55,326 nucleotides of DNA from an uncultured Methylococcaceae bacterium (GTDB lineage: Bacteria; Pseudomonadota; Gammaproteobacteria; Methylococcales; Methylococcaceae): the NCBI GenBank assembly GCA_903857165.1, contig CAIODU010000113.1:1-55326 (forward strand), written 5' to 3'. Below, piece by piece: positions 34,080-41,258 of the stretch. The notes below the pieces were generated by a model. It had not been told where the DNA came from. It did no database searches and saw only the letters and a program-made list of their open reading frames with translations. The translations under genes were made by a program, and so were the position numbers. Every line of letters starts with the position of its first letter. Position 1 is the stretch's first letter.

Positions 34080-34260
34080 ACAGGGTTCGTTATTAAAATC
34101 CCCGCACCGTGCCAGGCAGGATGCGGGGCAAGTTTCAGTATTGGGCCGGCTGTTTGCACAGGCGCGACCTGGGCAGGTGCAAGCTGGTTTCGGCCTTGCA
34201 CCGCCGCCGGGCATCAGTCGAGATGAGGCCGGTTTGCCGGATGCAAGCCACAGAAACTAT

Positions 34261-34374
34261 GGAGAACCCAACGCCAAGCGAAAGCCAATATTATTGTTTC
34301 GATTGTCGGGATGGTTCCTGTTGCGGATCGCACAGCGAACATTGTCTGATTGATTGTTCCAAGAACCGCCGCGA
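34261..34374 (-). other. DGR template repeat (TR)
   Basis: On the minus strand this 114-bp segment would read [20 protein letters not shown], then [13 protein letters not shown]. The run of Asn codons (AAC/AAT) is the hallmark of a DGR template, because adenines are the mutable positions. It is not in a target gene; a TAG follows the match at once. By hand count, 12 of its 28 adenines differ in the VR, against six of the other 86 bases. It is separated from the RT/Avd remnants by the whole target gene, an unusual order. Confidence 0.87.
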
Positions 34375-34526
34375 GGGTTGCGCCAACCCGGCTCTAACTC
34401 TGAGGGAAAAAAAGGCATTTTGCAAATAAATGCCCAATATCCTGTTGGTTTGCCGGAAACGCCCGCTGGAAATAGCCTTAAACCCCCTTTGCAAAGTGGG
34501 GCAATACTGTACTGTTGAATTAAAGA

Positions 34527-34656
34527 CTGATGTTACGCATGGACCTAGGCTGGAGCGTCAAAGCTTGCTTTGACTGGCAAGGCTTGCCTTGCCCCTGCCT
34601 GCCTGTCTGCGACAGGCGGTCAAAGCAAGCTTTGACGCTCCCTGCGTAACATCAGT
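34527..34656. mobile_element. MITE-like repeat, family A copy 4 (130 bp)
   Basis: Perfect 13-bp ends and a perfect 7-bp target duplication TTAAAGA (34520-34526 and 34657-34663). The core is shorter and partly replaced by TGCCTTGCCCCTGCCTGCC and GTCTGCGACAGGCGG. This copy gives the clearest proof of the element's limits. Confidence 0.92.
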
Positions 34657-34751
34657 TAAAGAGTAGGTCGGCATCCCCATGCCGACAATGAACTTGTTCT
34701 TCCCTCGGCGGCAAAGGGTTGCCGCCCTACGGATTCTAAGGGTACGGCGCA

Positions 34752-36863
34752 TCAGGCCAGATAAATCCGCTCCAGCGCACCACGCGAAACATTGCCGCGA
34801 TTGTCTTCGGCCTCGATGAAATAGCGCACATCGCCCGCACCGACCGGCAATTCTGCGGTGAAATAATCGGCAGTGACGGTGGCGTCCGTTTTTGAAGGGT
34901 AAGCGCCGTTATTGTGCATTTCCAGCCGATTTTCACCCACGTTGGTGCGCAGGATGAGGCTGGCTGACTTGATGCCGGAAACATCGTAGATGAAGGTATG
35001 CACCGTGCCTTCGCGGGCGGCGTTCGTCAGGCAGCCCTGGCCCCATTTGTGGCCGCCCGGATTTTCCGGCGTGACCCAAGGCGCAAAAATAGTCGGCCCG
35101 GTGCGGTCACGCCCGGCATCGGCCAGTTCGCGGATGGCCGGTTCCAGTTCGGCGTAGGCTTTGTTGGCGGCATGGGTGACTTGCGCATCCCACAAGGTTT
35201 GCCCGGTCCAGTACCAGTAACAACTGGTTTCGGCGTTCAACAAAAGCCGGACTGCCTCGTTGAGATGGGGATGGCCGGGGTCTGCGTCCTCCAAGGTGTG
35301 GACGATATTTTGGAATGCGGTCAACACCGCCCAAGAGTTTAAATCAGGCGAATAGGGCTGGTCATAGCGGCTGAACCATTTCATGAACTGCGGATCGCCA
35401 TTGTCCGCGCCGGCCCAGGAACCCGGCTCGATATGCACGGCATTGGCCGGGTCGGGCGGGAATAGCTGCAAGTAGTCCTCGACGGTGGTCAGTTCAAAGC
35501 GAGGGTCTTCCTTCAGCCATTCCACTAATTTGGCGGTGTTGTTTTTGTAATAGCTGTCCGCCCCGCCACCGTGGTTGTCGCCGTCGGAATGCAGCAGGAA
35601 AAACGGCGGATGCTGGGGGTCGTAACTGCCGGTATTGACCATTTGGTCGTAAACTTGGCCCAACACAGCGGGATATTGCAATGCGCCGAAGCCGCCACGC
35701 GCGTCTTCGTTGCCAATGTAACGTTCGGCCGGCACGGCGATGATTTGCTGGCGTTGCCCGTCCGGGCCTTCGTAATAGACGTATTCAGGCCGCAACTGCG
35801 ACGGCGAAATCTTCGAACCGGCCCAGATGTTGTGCAGTTTTAGCCAGTCGTCCGCCGGTGGGTTGACTTGTTCCGCCGGGTTGGGCGGTAGCATCCCTTC
35901 GCCCATGCCTGCGTAAGGGTAATACTGGCTGGCGCGAAATCGGTGGATGGAATCGAAGATCACTGCGGTGACCCCGGCTTCAATCAAGGCCGGTATCATC
36001 CGCACATGGAAGGCGGTTTCAGGCGGGAACAACACGTTCGATGCCTCCACCCCGAAGGTTTCGCGGATGATGCCGCGATGCCAGGAGATTTGCTTGACGA
36101 TGTCGCGCGCCGGGATCAGGGCCATCAGCGGGTGGAAGAAGCCGAACGAGGAAAACGACAAGCGGGGGTTGCCAAGCGTGGTCTTGGCGTGGGCGATGTC
36201 ACGCAATTCATTGTTCCAGCCGATGAAGCTGTCTGCGCAAAGACCCTCCGTGGCGCAACGGTGGAGTTGCTCGATCAGCGACCCGCTCCAACTGGTGGAC
36301 AATCCCGCATGGGGCAGTCCCCCGCCAATGTATTGCCGGACTGCGGTGGGAATGAAAGTTGTGTAGTTGCCCACCCGCGAGCCGAAGATGGATTCTTTCT
36401 CGCCATCCCAATAGTTGCGGTCAGTGCTGTTGTAATAGGGTTGGTGCATATGCTTGTGGATGCCGAAGTAGATCTTCACATCCCCTTTGCGGTTGTAGTG
36501 CGACTTGACATGGTTGGGGCCTGACAGTTGCACCCGGTGGTAAGCCTTGATCCAGTCGGCACCGCTGGCTTGGCTCAGGTCGGCTTTCCTGCACCCCTCC
36601 ACCTGGATGCTGATGACGCCCGGCCCAAGCAGGCCCGCCGGGATGGAAGCCACATAGGCCCATTCCCCGGCCACCTCGCCTTTCAAGCGGATGGCGTCGC
36701 CGTTGATGAGTTTTTGCATCCCTTGCCCATGGATGATGACCTGTGGAAACGGGATGTCGCCGTCGGCGCAGAAAATCACATGGAATGCCGGGTTCATGCC
36801 CGACGCATCGCACTCAAGTTCGGTGGGGCACTCGATATACAACAAAGTGGCAAACACACTCAT
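34752..36863 (-). CDS. Glycoside hydrolase family 57 protein
   Basis: A 703-residue alpha-glucan-active enzyme. After a roughly 125-residue beta-rich N-terminal region, the GH57 barrel begins with the first conserved motif YFGIHKHMHQPYY. It also shows HAGLSTSWSGSL, SSFGFFHPLMALIP, the Glu-containing FPPETAFHVRMIP (about residues 290-302, likely nucleophile region) and the Asp-containing FFLLHSDGDNHGGGADSYY (about 435-453, likely acid/base). A C-terminal beta-sandwich follows (SASLILRTNVGENRLEMHNN). GH57 members are amylases, branching enzymes or glucanotransferases; which one this is cannot be told. It stands alone, not in a glycogen operon. No signal peptide seen. Confidence 0.9.
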   Translation of the reverse strand: MSVFATLLYIECPTELECDASGMNPAFHVIFCADGDIPFPQVIIHGQGMQKLINGDAIRLKGEVAGEWAYVASIPAGLLGPGVISIQVEGCRKADLSQASGADWIKAYHRVQLSGPNHVKSHYNRKGDVKIYFGIHKHMHQPYYNSTDRNYWDGEKESIFGSRVGNYTTFIPTAVRQYIGGGLPHAGLSTSWSGSLIEQLHRCATEGLCADSFIGWNNELRDIAHAKTTLGNPRLSFSSFGFFHPLMALIPARDIVKQISWHRGIIRETFGVEASNVLFPPETAFHVRMIPALIEAGVTAVIFDSIHRFRASQYYPYAGMGEGMLPPNPAEQVNPPADDWLKLHNIWAGSKISPSQLRPEYVYYEGPDGQRQQIIAVPAERYIGNEDARGGFGALQYPAVLGQVYDQMVNTGSYDPQHPPFFLLHSDGDNHGGGADSYYKNNTAKLVEWLKEDPRFELTTVEDYLQLFPPDPANAVHIEPGSWAGADNGDPQFMKWFSRYDQPYSPDLNSWAVLTAFQNIVHTLEDADPGHPHLNEAVRLLLNAETSCYWYWTGQTLWDAQVTHAANKAYAELEPAIRELADAGRDRTGPTIFAPWVTPENPGGHKWGQGCLTNAAREGTVHTFIYDVSGIKSASLILRTNVGENRLEMHNNGAYPSKTDATVTADYFTAELPVGAGDVRYFIEAEDNRGNVSRGALERIYLA

Positions 36864-36980
36864 CCGATCAACCTCATTCTGTAGTCAACGTGACGCCAAA
36901 TTGCGTCGTGTTCTATTTTACCAGTGTTGCAAGGCGGTGGATGTTGCAAAGGGCAATTGGCTCATTGGTTTATTGAAAAC

Positions 36981-38345
36981 TTACAGTTTCAATGCTTTTG
37001 CCAGGCTGTTTGCCTTCGCGTCCCGCTCCCCCAGTGGATCAAGGCCAAAGCGGTTTTCGATCAACTTGAGGATGGATGTGGTGTCGTAGACGGTGGCATC
37101 GACCTGTCCGTGCCGGGCGAATGGGGAGGCGATAAGGGTCGGAACGCGGCTGCCCGGACCCCAGCGGTCGCCTTTAGGGGGCGGGACGTGATCCCAAAAG
37201 CCGCCGTTTTCATCGTAAGTCACAATCACCACGCTGTCTTTCCAGAGTGCGCTTCGTTCAAGTTTGCCGAGTAAATCAGCAATATGCCGGTCGCCGGATA
37301 ACACGTCGGCGTAATTCGGGTGTTCGTTCAACGCGCCGATGGGTTTGTAGAAGACCACGGGGGGGAGTTCGCCCTTGTCTATTCCTGCCAGCAAATCGGC
37401 CAAGTCTTTAAGGTGCTTGGCCCGTTCCTCGGATTCTGCCGAGTAGCGTTTAAAATAAACGTAAGGTTGATGATGGAATTGAAACAGTGGGTCGGGATGG
37501 CCGGCGACGGCATCGTTCCAGCCACCGGCGTACCAAGCCCAATCCACGCCCTTCCCGGAAAGGCGGTCACCCAGTGTCGGTTCGATTAGCGGCGGCAGGC
37601 GTTTTTTCCCCGCCCCGCCCGGTAACGGCCCTTGTGACGGAAACAGGGTATTGACGGCAAAACCGTCTTGTGTCACGGGCGGGTCTTTCACGGGTTCGCC
37701 CCGGTCATTCACGAGCGCCCTTAATTCTTCCGGCGCATTGTCATAACGCGGCGTACAGGCACAGGCCAACCAAAGGTGGTTGAGGAACGACCCGCCGAAC
37801 GCCGCTTGGAAGAAATGGTCAGCCAAGGTGTAGCGTTTGGCGTACTGCCAAAGCGGTAATTTCCTGCCGTCGTAATACCCCATGACTAAGCCACCGGCAT
37901 CGGACACTTCGGCAAAGCGGTTCATTGCGCCGTCGTTGATTTGCATCTGGTGCTGGTGGAACCTGTGGACCAAGTCACCAATTTTTTGGTCATCCGGAAC
38001 ATATTGGTCGATCAAAAAGGGCCTGTTGGGCAGGTCTTGGGGAAACCGAGTGTCCAAAACAGGTGGCTGTCGCCTAGTGTCCATGACGCTAGGCAGATGG
38101 GTGTAGGCTTTGCCGTTTGCGTCCACTTGCAGGGTGTTTCCCGGTTTGGCTTGGGCAATTCCGTCCGCACCGGGAAACAAACCGTAAAGGTTGTCGAAGC
38201 TATGATTTTCCAGATAAATGACAATGATATGCCCGATCTTGTCCAGTCCTTTGGGGGGGGCCGCATCGGGCTTGGCATTGGCGGCTCCGACGCTGAACAA
38301 GGCGGTGAAGGCCGCCACGCAAGCAAGCTTGTGGTTCATATTCAA
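36981..38345 (-). CDS. Secreted phosphoesterase (acid phosphatase/phospholipase C-like)
   Basis: A 454-residue protein with a signal peptide (LACVAAFTALFSVGAANA). Motifs of the phosphoesterase family (AcpA and non-haemolytic PLC-like): the nucleophile region HIIVIYLENHSFDNLYGLFP (about residues 38-57), AAFGGSFLNHLWLACACTPR (about 183-202), and the metal-binding TYDENGGFWDHVPPPKGDRW (about 375-394). It should hydrolyse phosphate esters in the periplasm or outside. Its start overlaps the stop of ntrC by four bases, so it appears to be the third gene of an ntrB-ntrC operon, an unusual partner that suggests nutrient-linked expression (inference). Confidence 0.9.
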   Translation of the reverse strand: MNMNHKLACVAAFTALFSVGAANAKPDAAPPKGLDKIGHIIVIYLENHSFDNLYGLFPGADGIAQAKPGNTLQVDANGKAYTHLPSVMDTRRQPPVLDTRFPQDLPNRPFLIDQYVPDDQKIGDLVHRFHQHQMQINDGAMNRFAEVSDAGGLVMGYYDGRKLPLWQYAKRYTLADHFFQAAFGGSFLNHLWLACACTPRYDNAPEELRALVNDRGEPVKDPPVTQDGFAVNTLFPSQGPLPGGAGKKRLPPLIEPTLGDRLSGKGVDWAWYAGGWNDAVAGHPDPLFQFHHQPYVYFKRYSAESEERAKHLKDLADLLAGIDKGELPPVVFYKPIGALNEHPNYADVLSGDRHIADLLGKLERSALWKDSVVIVTYDENGGFWDHVPPPKGDRWGPGSRVPTLIASPFARHGQVDATVYDTTSILKLIENRFGLDPLGERDAKANSLAKALKL

Positions 38346-39757
38346 ACATCCAAATTCAACTCGCTGACCTTGCGGGTCAGGGTATTGCGCCCGTAGCCGA
38401 GCAATTTCGCCGCCTCCTGCCTGCGCCCACGGGTGAATTGCAGGGCAGTCATGATTAAAATGCTTTCCGCTTGGTCGATGGCTTCCTTGGCGATGTTACG
38501 GTCGCCTTTCTTCAACTGGGTATCCACCCACTGTTTGAAAACATCTTCCCAAACGGAGCCGACGGGGACGGCCTCGGGCTTGGCCTGCAACAGTTCGGGC
38601 GGCAAGTCGTCGACATGGACCTCCCTGCCTGCGGCCATCACCGTGATCCAGCGGCAGGTGTTTTCCATCTGGCGGACATTGCCCGGCCAGTCGAGCATGC
38701 AAAGCACTTCTTCCACTTCGGGAAGCAGACTTTTTGCTTCCACGTTGAGTTCGGTGCTGGCTTCTTGTAGAAAATGCCTCAGTAATAGAGGAATATCCTG
38801 GCGGCGCTCGCGAAGCGGAGGGATGTGGACACGGATGACGTTAAGGCGATGGAACAAATCCTCTCGGAAACGGCCTTCATGCACCAAATTTTCCAGGTTC
38901 TGGTGGGTGGCGGCGATGATGCGCACATCCACCTTGACCGTCGCGTGGCCACCAACCGGAAAGAACTCGCCATCGGCAAGCACGCGCAGCAAACGGGTTT
39001 GCAATTCCTGTGGCATGTCCCCAATTTCGTCCAGAAACAGCGTCCCCCCGTCCGCCTGTTCAAACCGCCCTGCCCTCCTTGCCTGTGCGCCAGTGAAGGC
39101 GCCACGCTCGTGGCCGAACAGTTCCGACTCCAACAAGTCTCGCGGAATCGCCGCCATGTTCAGGGCGATGAACGGCTTGTCAGCGCGAGGGCTGTGCCGG
39201 TGCAATGCGCGCGCCACCAGTTCCTTGCCCGTGCCCGACTCCCCGTTGATGAGCACGGTGATATTGGAGCGGGCAAGCCGGGCAATGGCCCGAAACACTT
39301 CCTGCATGGCAGGGGCTTCGCCGATGATCTCCGGGGTTTTTTCCGGGGCCGCCGGGGTGGACTTGGCCTGTCCCTTACGGTTCCTCTGGCCGTGGTTGCA
39401 CGCCCTTCGCACCAAGTCCACCGCATCGTCCACGTCGAAAGGCTTGGGCAGGTATTCAAACGCCCCGCCGTGGAAGGCCGACACCGCGCTTTCCAAATCG
39501 GAGTGGGCGGTCATGATAATGATGGGCAAGTCTGGCTGTTTCAGTTGTAGCCGGTCCAGCAATTCCAACCCGTCAATGCCCGGCATGCGGATATCGGTCA
39601 GTATTGCGTCCGGTCGGGCTTCCTCCAGCGCTTCCAATAGCAAGTTGGCGTTGGGAAAGCAGCGGGTCTGGATGGACGCTTTCTGCAGGGCCTTTTCCAA
39701 AACCCAGCGGATGGAGCGGTCGTCATCGACCACCCAGACTTGAGCCACGTCATTCAT
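38342..39757 (-). CDS. ntrC: Nitrogen regulator NtrC (sigma-54 activator)
   Basis: A 471-residue response regulator. Receiver domain 1-120 with the phospho-acceptor Asp in DAILTDIRMPG. Sigma-54 AAA+ domain about 145-380 with Walker A INGESGTGKELVAR, the sigma-54-contacting GAFTGA loop, and Walker B GGTLFLDEIGDMP. C-terminal Fis-type helix-turn-helix (GRRQEAAKLLGYGRNTLTRK). It activates nitrogen-assimilation genes when phosphorylated by NtrB. It overlaps ntrB by eight bases and the phosphoesterase gene by four. All functional motifs are intact. Confidence 0.97.
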   Translation of the reverse strand: MNDVAQVWVVDDDRSIRWVLEKALQKASIQTRCFPNANLLLEALEEARPDAILTDIRMPGIDGLELLDRLQLKQPDLPIIIMTAHSDLESAVSAFHGGAFEYLPKPFDVDDAVDLVRRACNHGQRNRKGQAKSTPAAPEKTPEIIGEAPAMQEVFRAIARLARSNITVLINGESGTGKELVARALHRHSPRADKPFIALNMAAIPRDLLESELFGHERGAFTGAQARRAGRFEQADGGTLFLDEIGDMPQELQTRLLRVLADGEFFPVGGHATVKVDVRIIAATHQNLENLVHEGRFREDLFHRLNVIRVHIPPLRERRQDIPLLLRHFLQEASTELNVEAKSLLPEVEEVLCMLDWPGNVRQMENTCRWITVMAAGREVHVDDLPPELLQAKPEAVPVGSVWEDVFKQWVDTQLKKGDRNIAKEAIDQAESILIMTALQFTRGRRQEAAKLLGYGRNTLTRKVSELNLDV

Positions 39758-40820
39758 GCTTCTTCTCCAAGGGCAGAAAAATTGAAAAAACCGTTTCGCC
39801 GGGCTTGCTTTCGCATTCGACCAGCCCGCCGTGTTGGCTAATCAAGGAGTGGGCGATGGACAGGCCCAGACCGGTGCCTTCGGCCCGTCCCGTCACCATG
39901 GGGTAAAAAATCTGGTTTAACAACTCCGGCTTGATGCCGGGGCCGTCGTCGATGATATCGATCTTGGCAACCAAAGGATGGCGGTTGAGGTTGATGGTGA
40001 ACTGCCGATGGATGCGGGTGCGGATGGTTATTTTCCCCCGATCCCCCAACGCCTGCGCGGCATTGCGGACGATATTGAGGATCGCCTGGATCAATTGGTC
40101 GCCGTCGCCATAAATAGCTGGCATGCTGGGGTCGTAATCCCGGATGAGTTGCACACCTGACGGAGCCTCCACCTGCACCAATTGGCGCACCCGTTCCAGC
40201 ACCCGATGGATGTTAAGCAGACTCTTGTTGGGTGGCTTGTTGGGTGCCAGCATACGATCAACCAGGGACTGTAGCCGGTCGGATTCTTCAATGATGATGT
40301 GGGTATATTCGCGCAACTCCGCATCGGGCAGTTCCCGGTCAAGCAGTTGCGCCGCACCGCGCAACCCGCCCAGGGGATTTTTAATTTCGTGGGCCAGCCC
40401 GCGCAGCAACATCTTGGCCGCGTTTTGCTGGGACATCAGTTGCTCCTCCATGGAAATGCGCAAATGCCGGTCAACCTGCTGAACTTCGACCAATAACAGG
40501 GGGGCTTGCCCGTCCTTAACCGGCGTCATGGTCACGTTGACGGTCATGGGATGCAGCGGCAGCGCCAACACCACGTTGCGCTTGGTCAGTGTGCTGTCGG
40601 AAGCAAGCACCCTGTGCATGTCATCTTCCATGCCCTGGTCGCTGAAGAAGAACACTTGCTGGGCACAGTTTCCCAACACATGCCGGGCGCTCCACGCAAA
40701 CATCATCTCCCCTGGCATGTTGATATACGCCAAGGTAAGCTTATCGTCGAATAAAAGGACCGCATCGGACAAGTTGTCCAAGATACGGCGGTAAAAAGTG
40801 GCGGGGGCTAAATCATTCAT
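39750..40820 (-). CDS. ntrB: Nitrogen sensor histidine kinase NtrB
   Basis: A 356-residue cytosolic kinase. I start it at ATG 40820 (MNDLAPATFYRRIL). A PAS domain spans about 10-110 (LDNLSDAVLLFDDKLTLAYI). The H-box has the phosphorylated His in LAHEIKNPLGGLRGAAQLL (about 143-161). ATP-binding N, G1 and G2 boxes are AILNIVRNAAQAL, DIIDDGPGIKPE and GRAEGTGLGLSIAHS. Under nitrogen limitation it phosphorylates NtrC; PII controls the balance. It has no membrane segment, as expected. Upstream DNA has candidate NtrC sites and a sigma-54-like promoter. Confidence 0.96.
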   Translation of the reverse strand: MNDLAPATFYRRILDNLSDAVLLFDDKLTLAYINMPGEMMFAWSARHVLGNCAQQVFFFSDQGMEDDMHRVLASDSTLTKRNVVLALPLHPMTVNVTMTPVKDGQAPLLLVEVQQVDRHLRISMEEQLMSQQNAAKMLLRGLAHEIKNPLGGLRGAAQLLDRELPDAELREYTHIIIEESDRLQSLVDRMLAPNKPPNKSLLNIHRVLERVRQLVQVEAPSGVQLIRDYDPSMPAIYGDGDQLIQAILNIVRNAAQALGDRGKITIRTRIHRQFTINLNRHPLVAKIDIIDDGPGIKPELLNQIFYPMVTGRAEGTGLGLSIAHSLISQHGGLVECESKPGETVFSIFLPLEKKHE

Positions 40821-40832
40821 AATCGGCAAGCA

Positions 40833-40847
40833 GCAAGATGTGGGCCA
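40833..40847 (-). promoter_or_regulatory. Possible sigma-54 promoter of ntrBC
   Basis: On the minus strand TGGCCCACATCTTGC matches the sigma-54 -24/-12 pattern (TGGC-N8-TTGC, with GG and GC ten bases apart). The predicted start would fall at about 40821, leaving almost no leader before the ntrB ATG. That is the main reason for doubt. Confidence 0.35.
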
Positions 40848-40960
40848 TAAACAAGGCTAGGCGGAAGTGATTTCTCAGTAATCCGTTATTTTAAAAACAA
40901 TAGGTTACAATATGATGCGCTGCCGTGGTTTTTTCTCTTTTACCCAATCCTGTCATTGTC

Positions 40961-40975
40961 GCACTATTTTAGGGC
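40961..40975. promoter_or_regulatory. Possible weak NtrC-binding site
   Basis: GCAC-TATTTTA-GGGC matches the NtrC operator GCAC-N7-GTGC except for one base. It lies about 140 bp upstream of the possible sigma-54 promoter start. Confidence 0.35.
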
Positions 40976-41058
40976 ATTTACGAATTGGAACTCACCGTTA
41001 ATGAGTGCCCGCCTAGCCTTGCATAGCTGCCTGTACTTAGAGGTAGGCACAAAGTTTA

Positions 41059-41073
41059 GCACTATTTCGGTGC
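41059..41073. promoter_or_regulatory. Possible NtrC-binding site
   Basis: GCAC-TATTTCG-GTGC exactly fits the NtrC operator rule GCAC-N7-GTGC. It lies about 98 bp upstream of the weaker site and about 240 bp before the ntrB start, a usual enhancer arrangement. It is also 186 bp ahead of aas on the other strand. Confidence 0.45.
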
Positions 41074-41120
41074 GATTTGTTGTGCGTTGACCGGAGGCGA
41101 CTGCAACCGTCACGGGGTAC

Positions 41121-41145
41121 AAAAAAGCCCACTCGTGGCGGGCTT
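41121..41145 (-). terminator. Hairpin with T-run on the minus strand
   Basis: On the minus strand AAGCCC-GCCACGAGT-GGGCTT is followed by TTTTG. There is no minus-strand gene just upstream of it, so it may shield ntrBC from antisense or read-through transcripts, or end an unannotated small RNA. Confidence 0.5.
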
Positions 41146-41258
41146 GTTTAGTTGGTTGGCGGTATCCTGCCGTTTTTCGTATGGCAATTGGGTATTCAGG
41201 CCGAACTGCTTTTTTGGGTGTTATAGTAAGCAGCATGAACACTAGGAGTTTATGCCAA

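Larger units (their letters stand above)
33554..34751. other. Repeat mosaic carrying the DGR template
   Basis: About 1.2 kb with no intact gene. Order: an outer inverted repeat (AGCAGTTCTCATTATGAGCT at 33597 and its near complement to about 33800) that encloses family B copy 2; MITE copy 3, which has lost one end; GC-rich non-coding DNA (34085-34260, with TGCGGGGATTTT and a GCACCTGCCCAGG stem) just downstream of the template on the minus strand; the template itself (34261-34374); MITE copy 4. The short frame NSQFDLKHYRGGVDLFSHPK near 33850-33920 may be a gene scrap. Confidence 0.7.

Noticed and set aside
38433-39743. A 436-codon plus-strand frame opposite ntrC
   Set aside because: Low-complexity Ser/Arg-rich antisense shadow of a GC-rich gene. 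ntrC on the other strand has every family motif.
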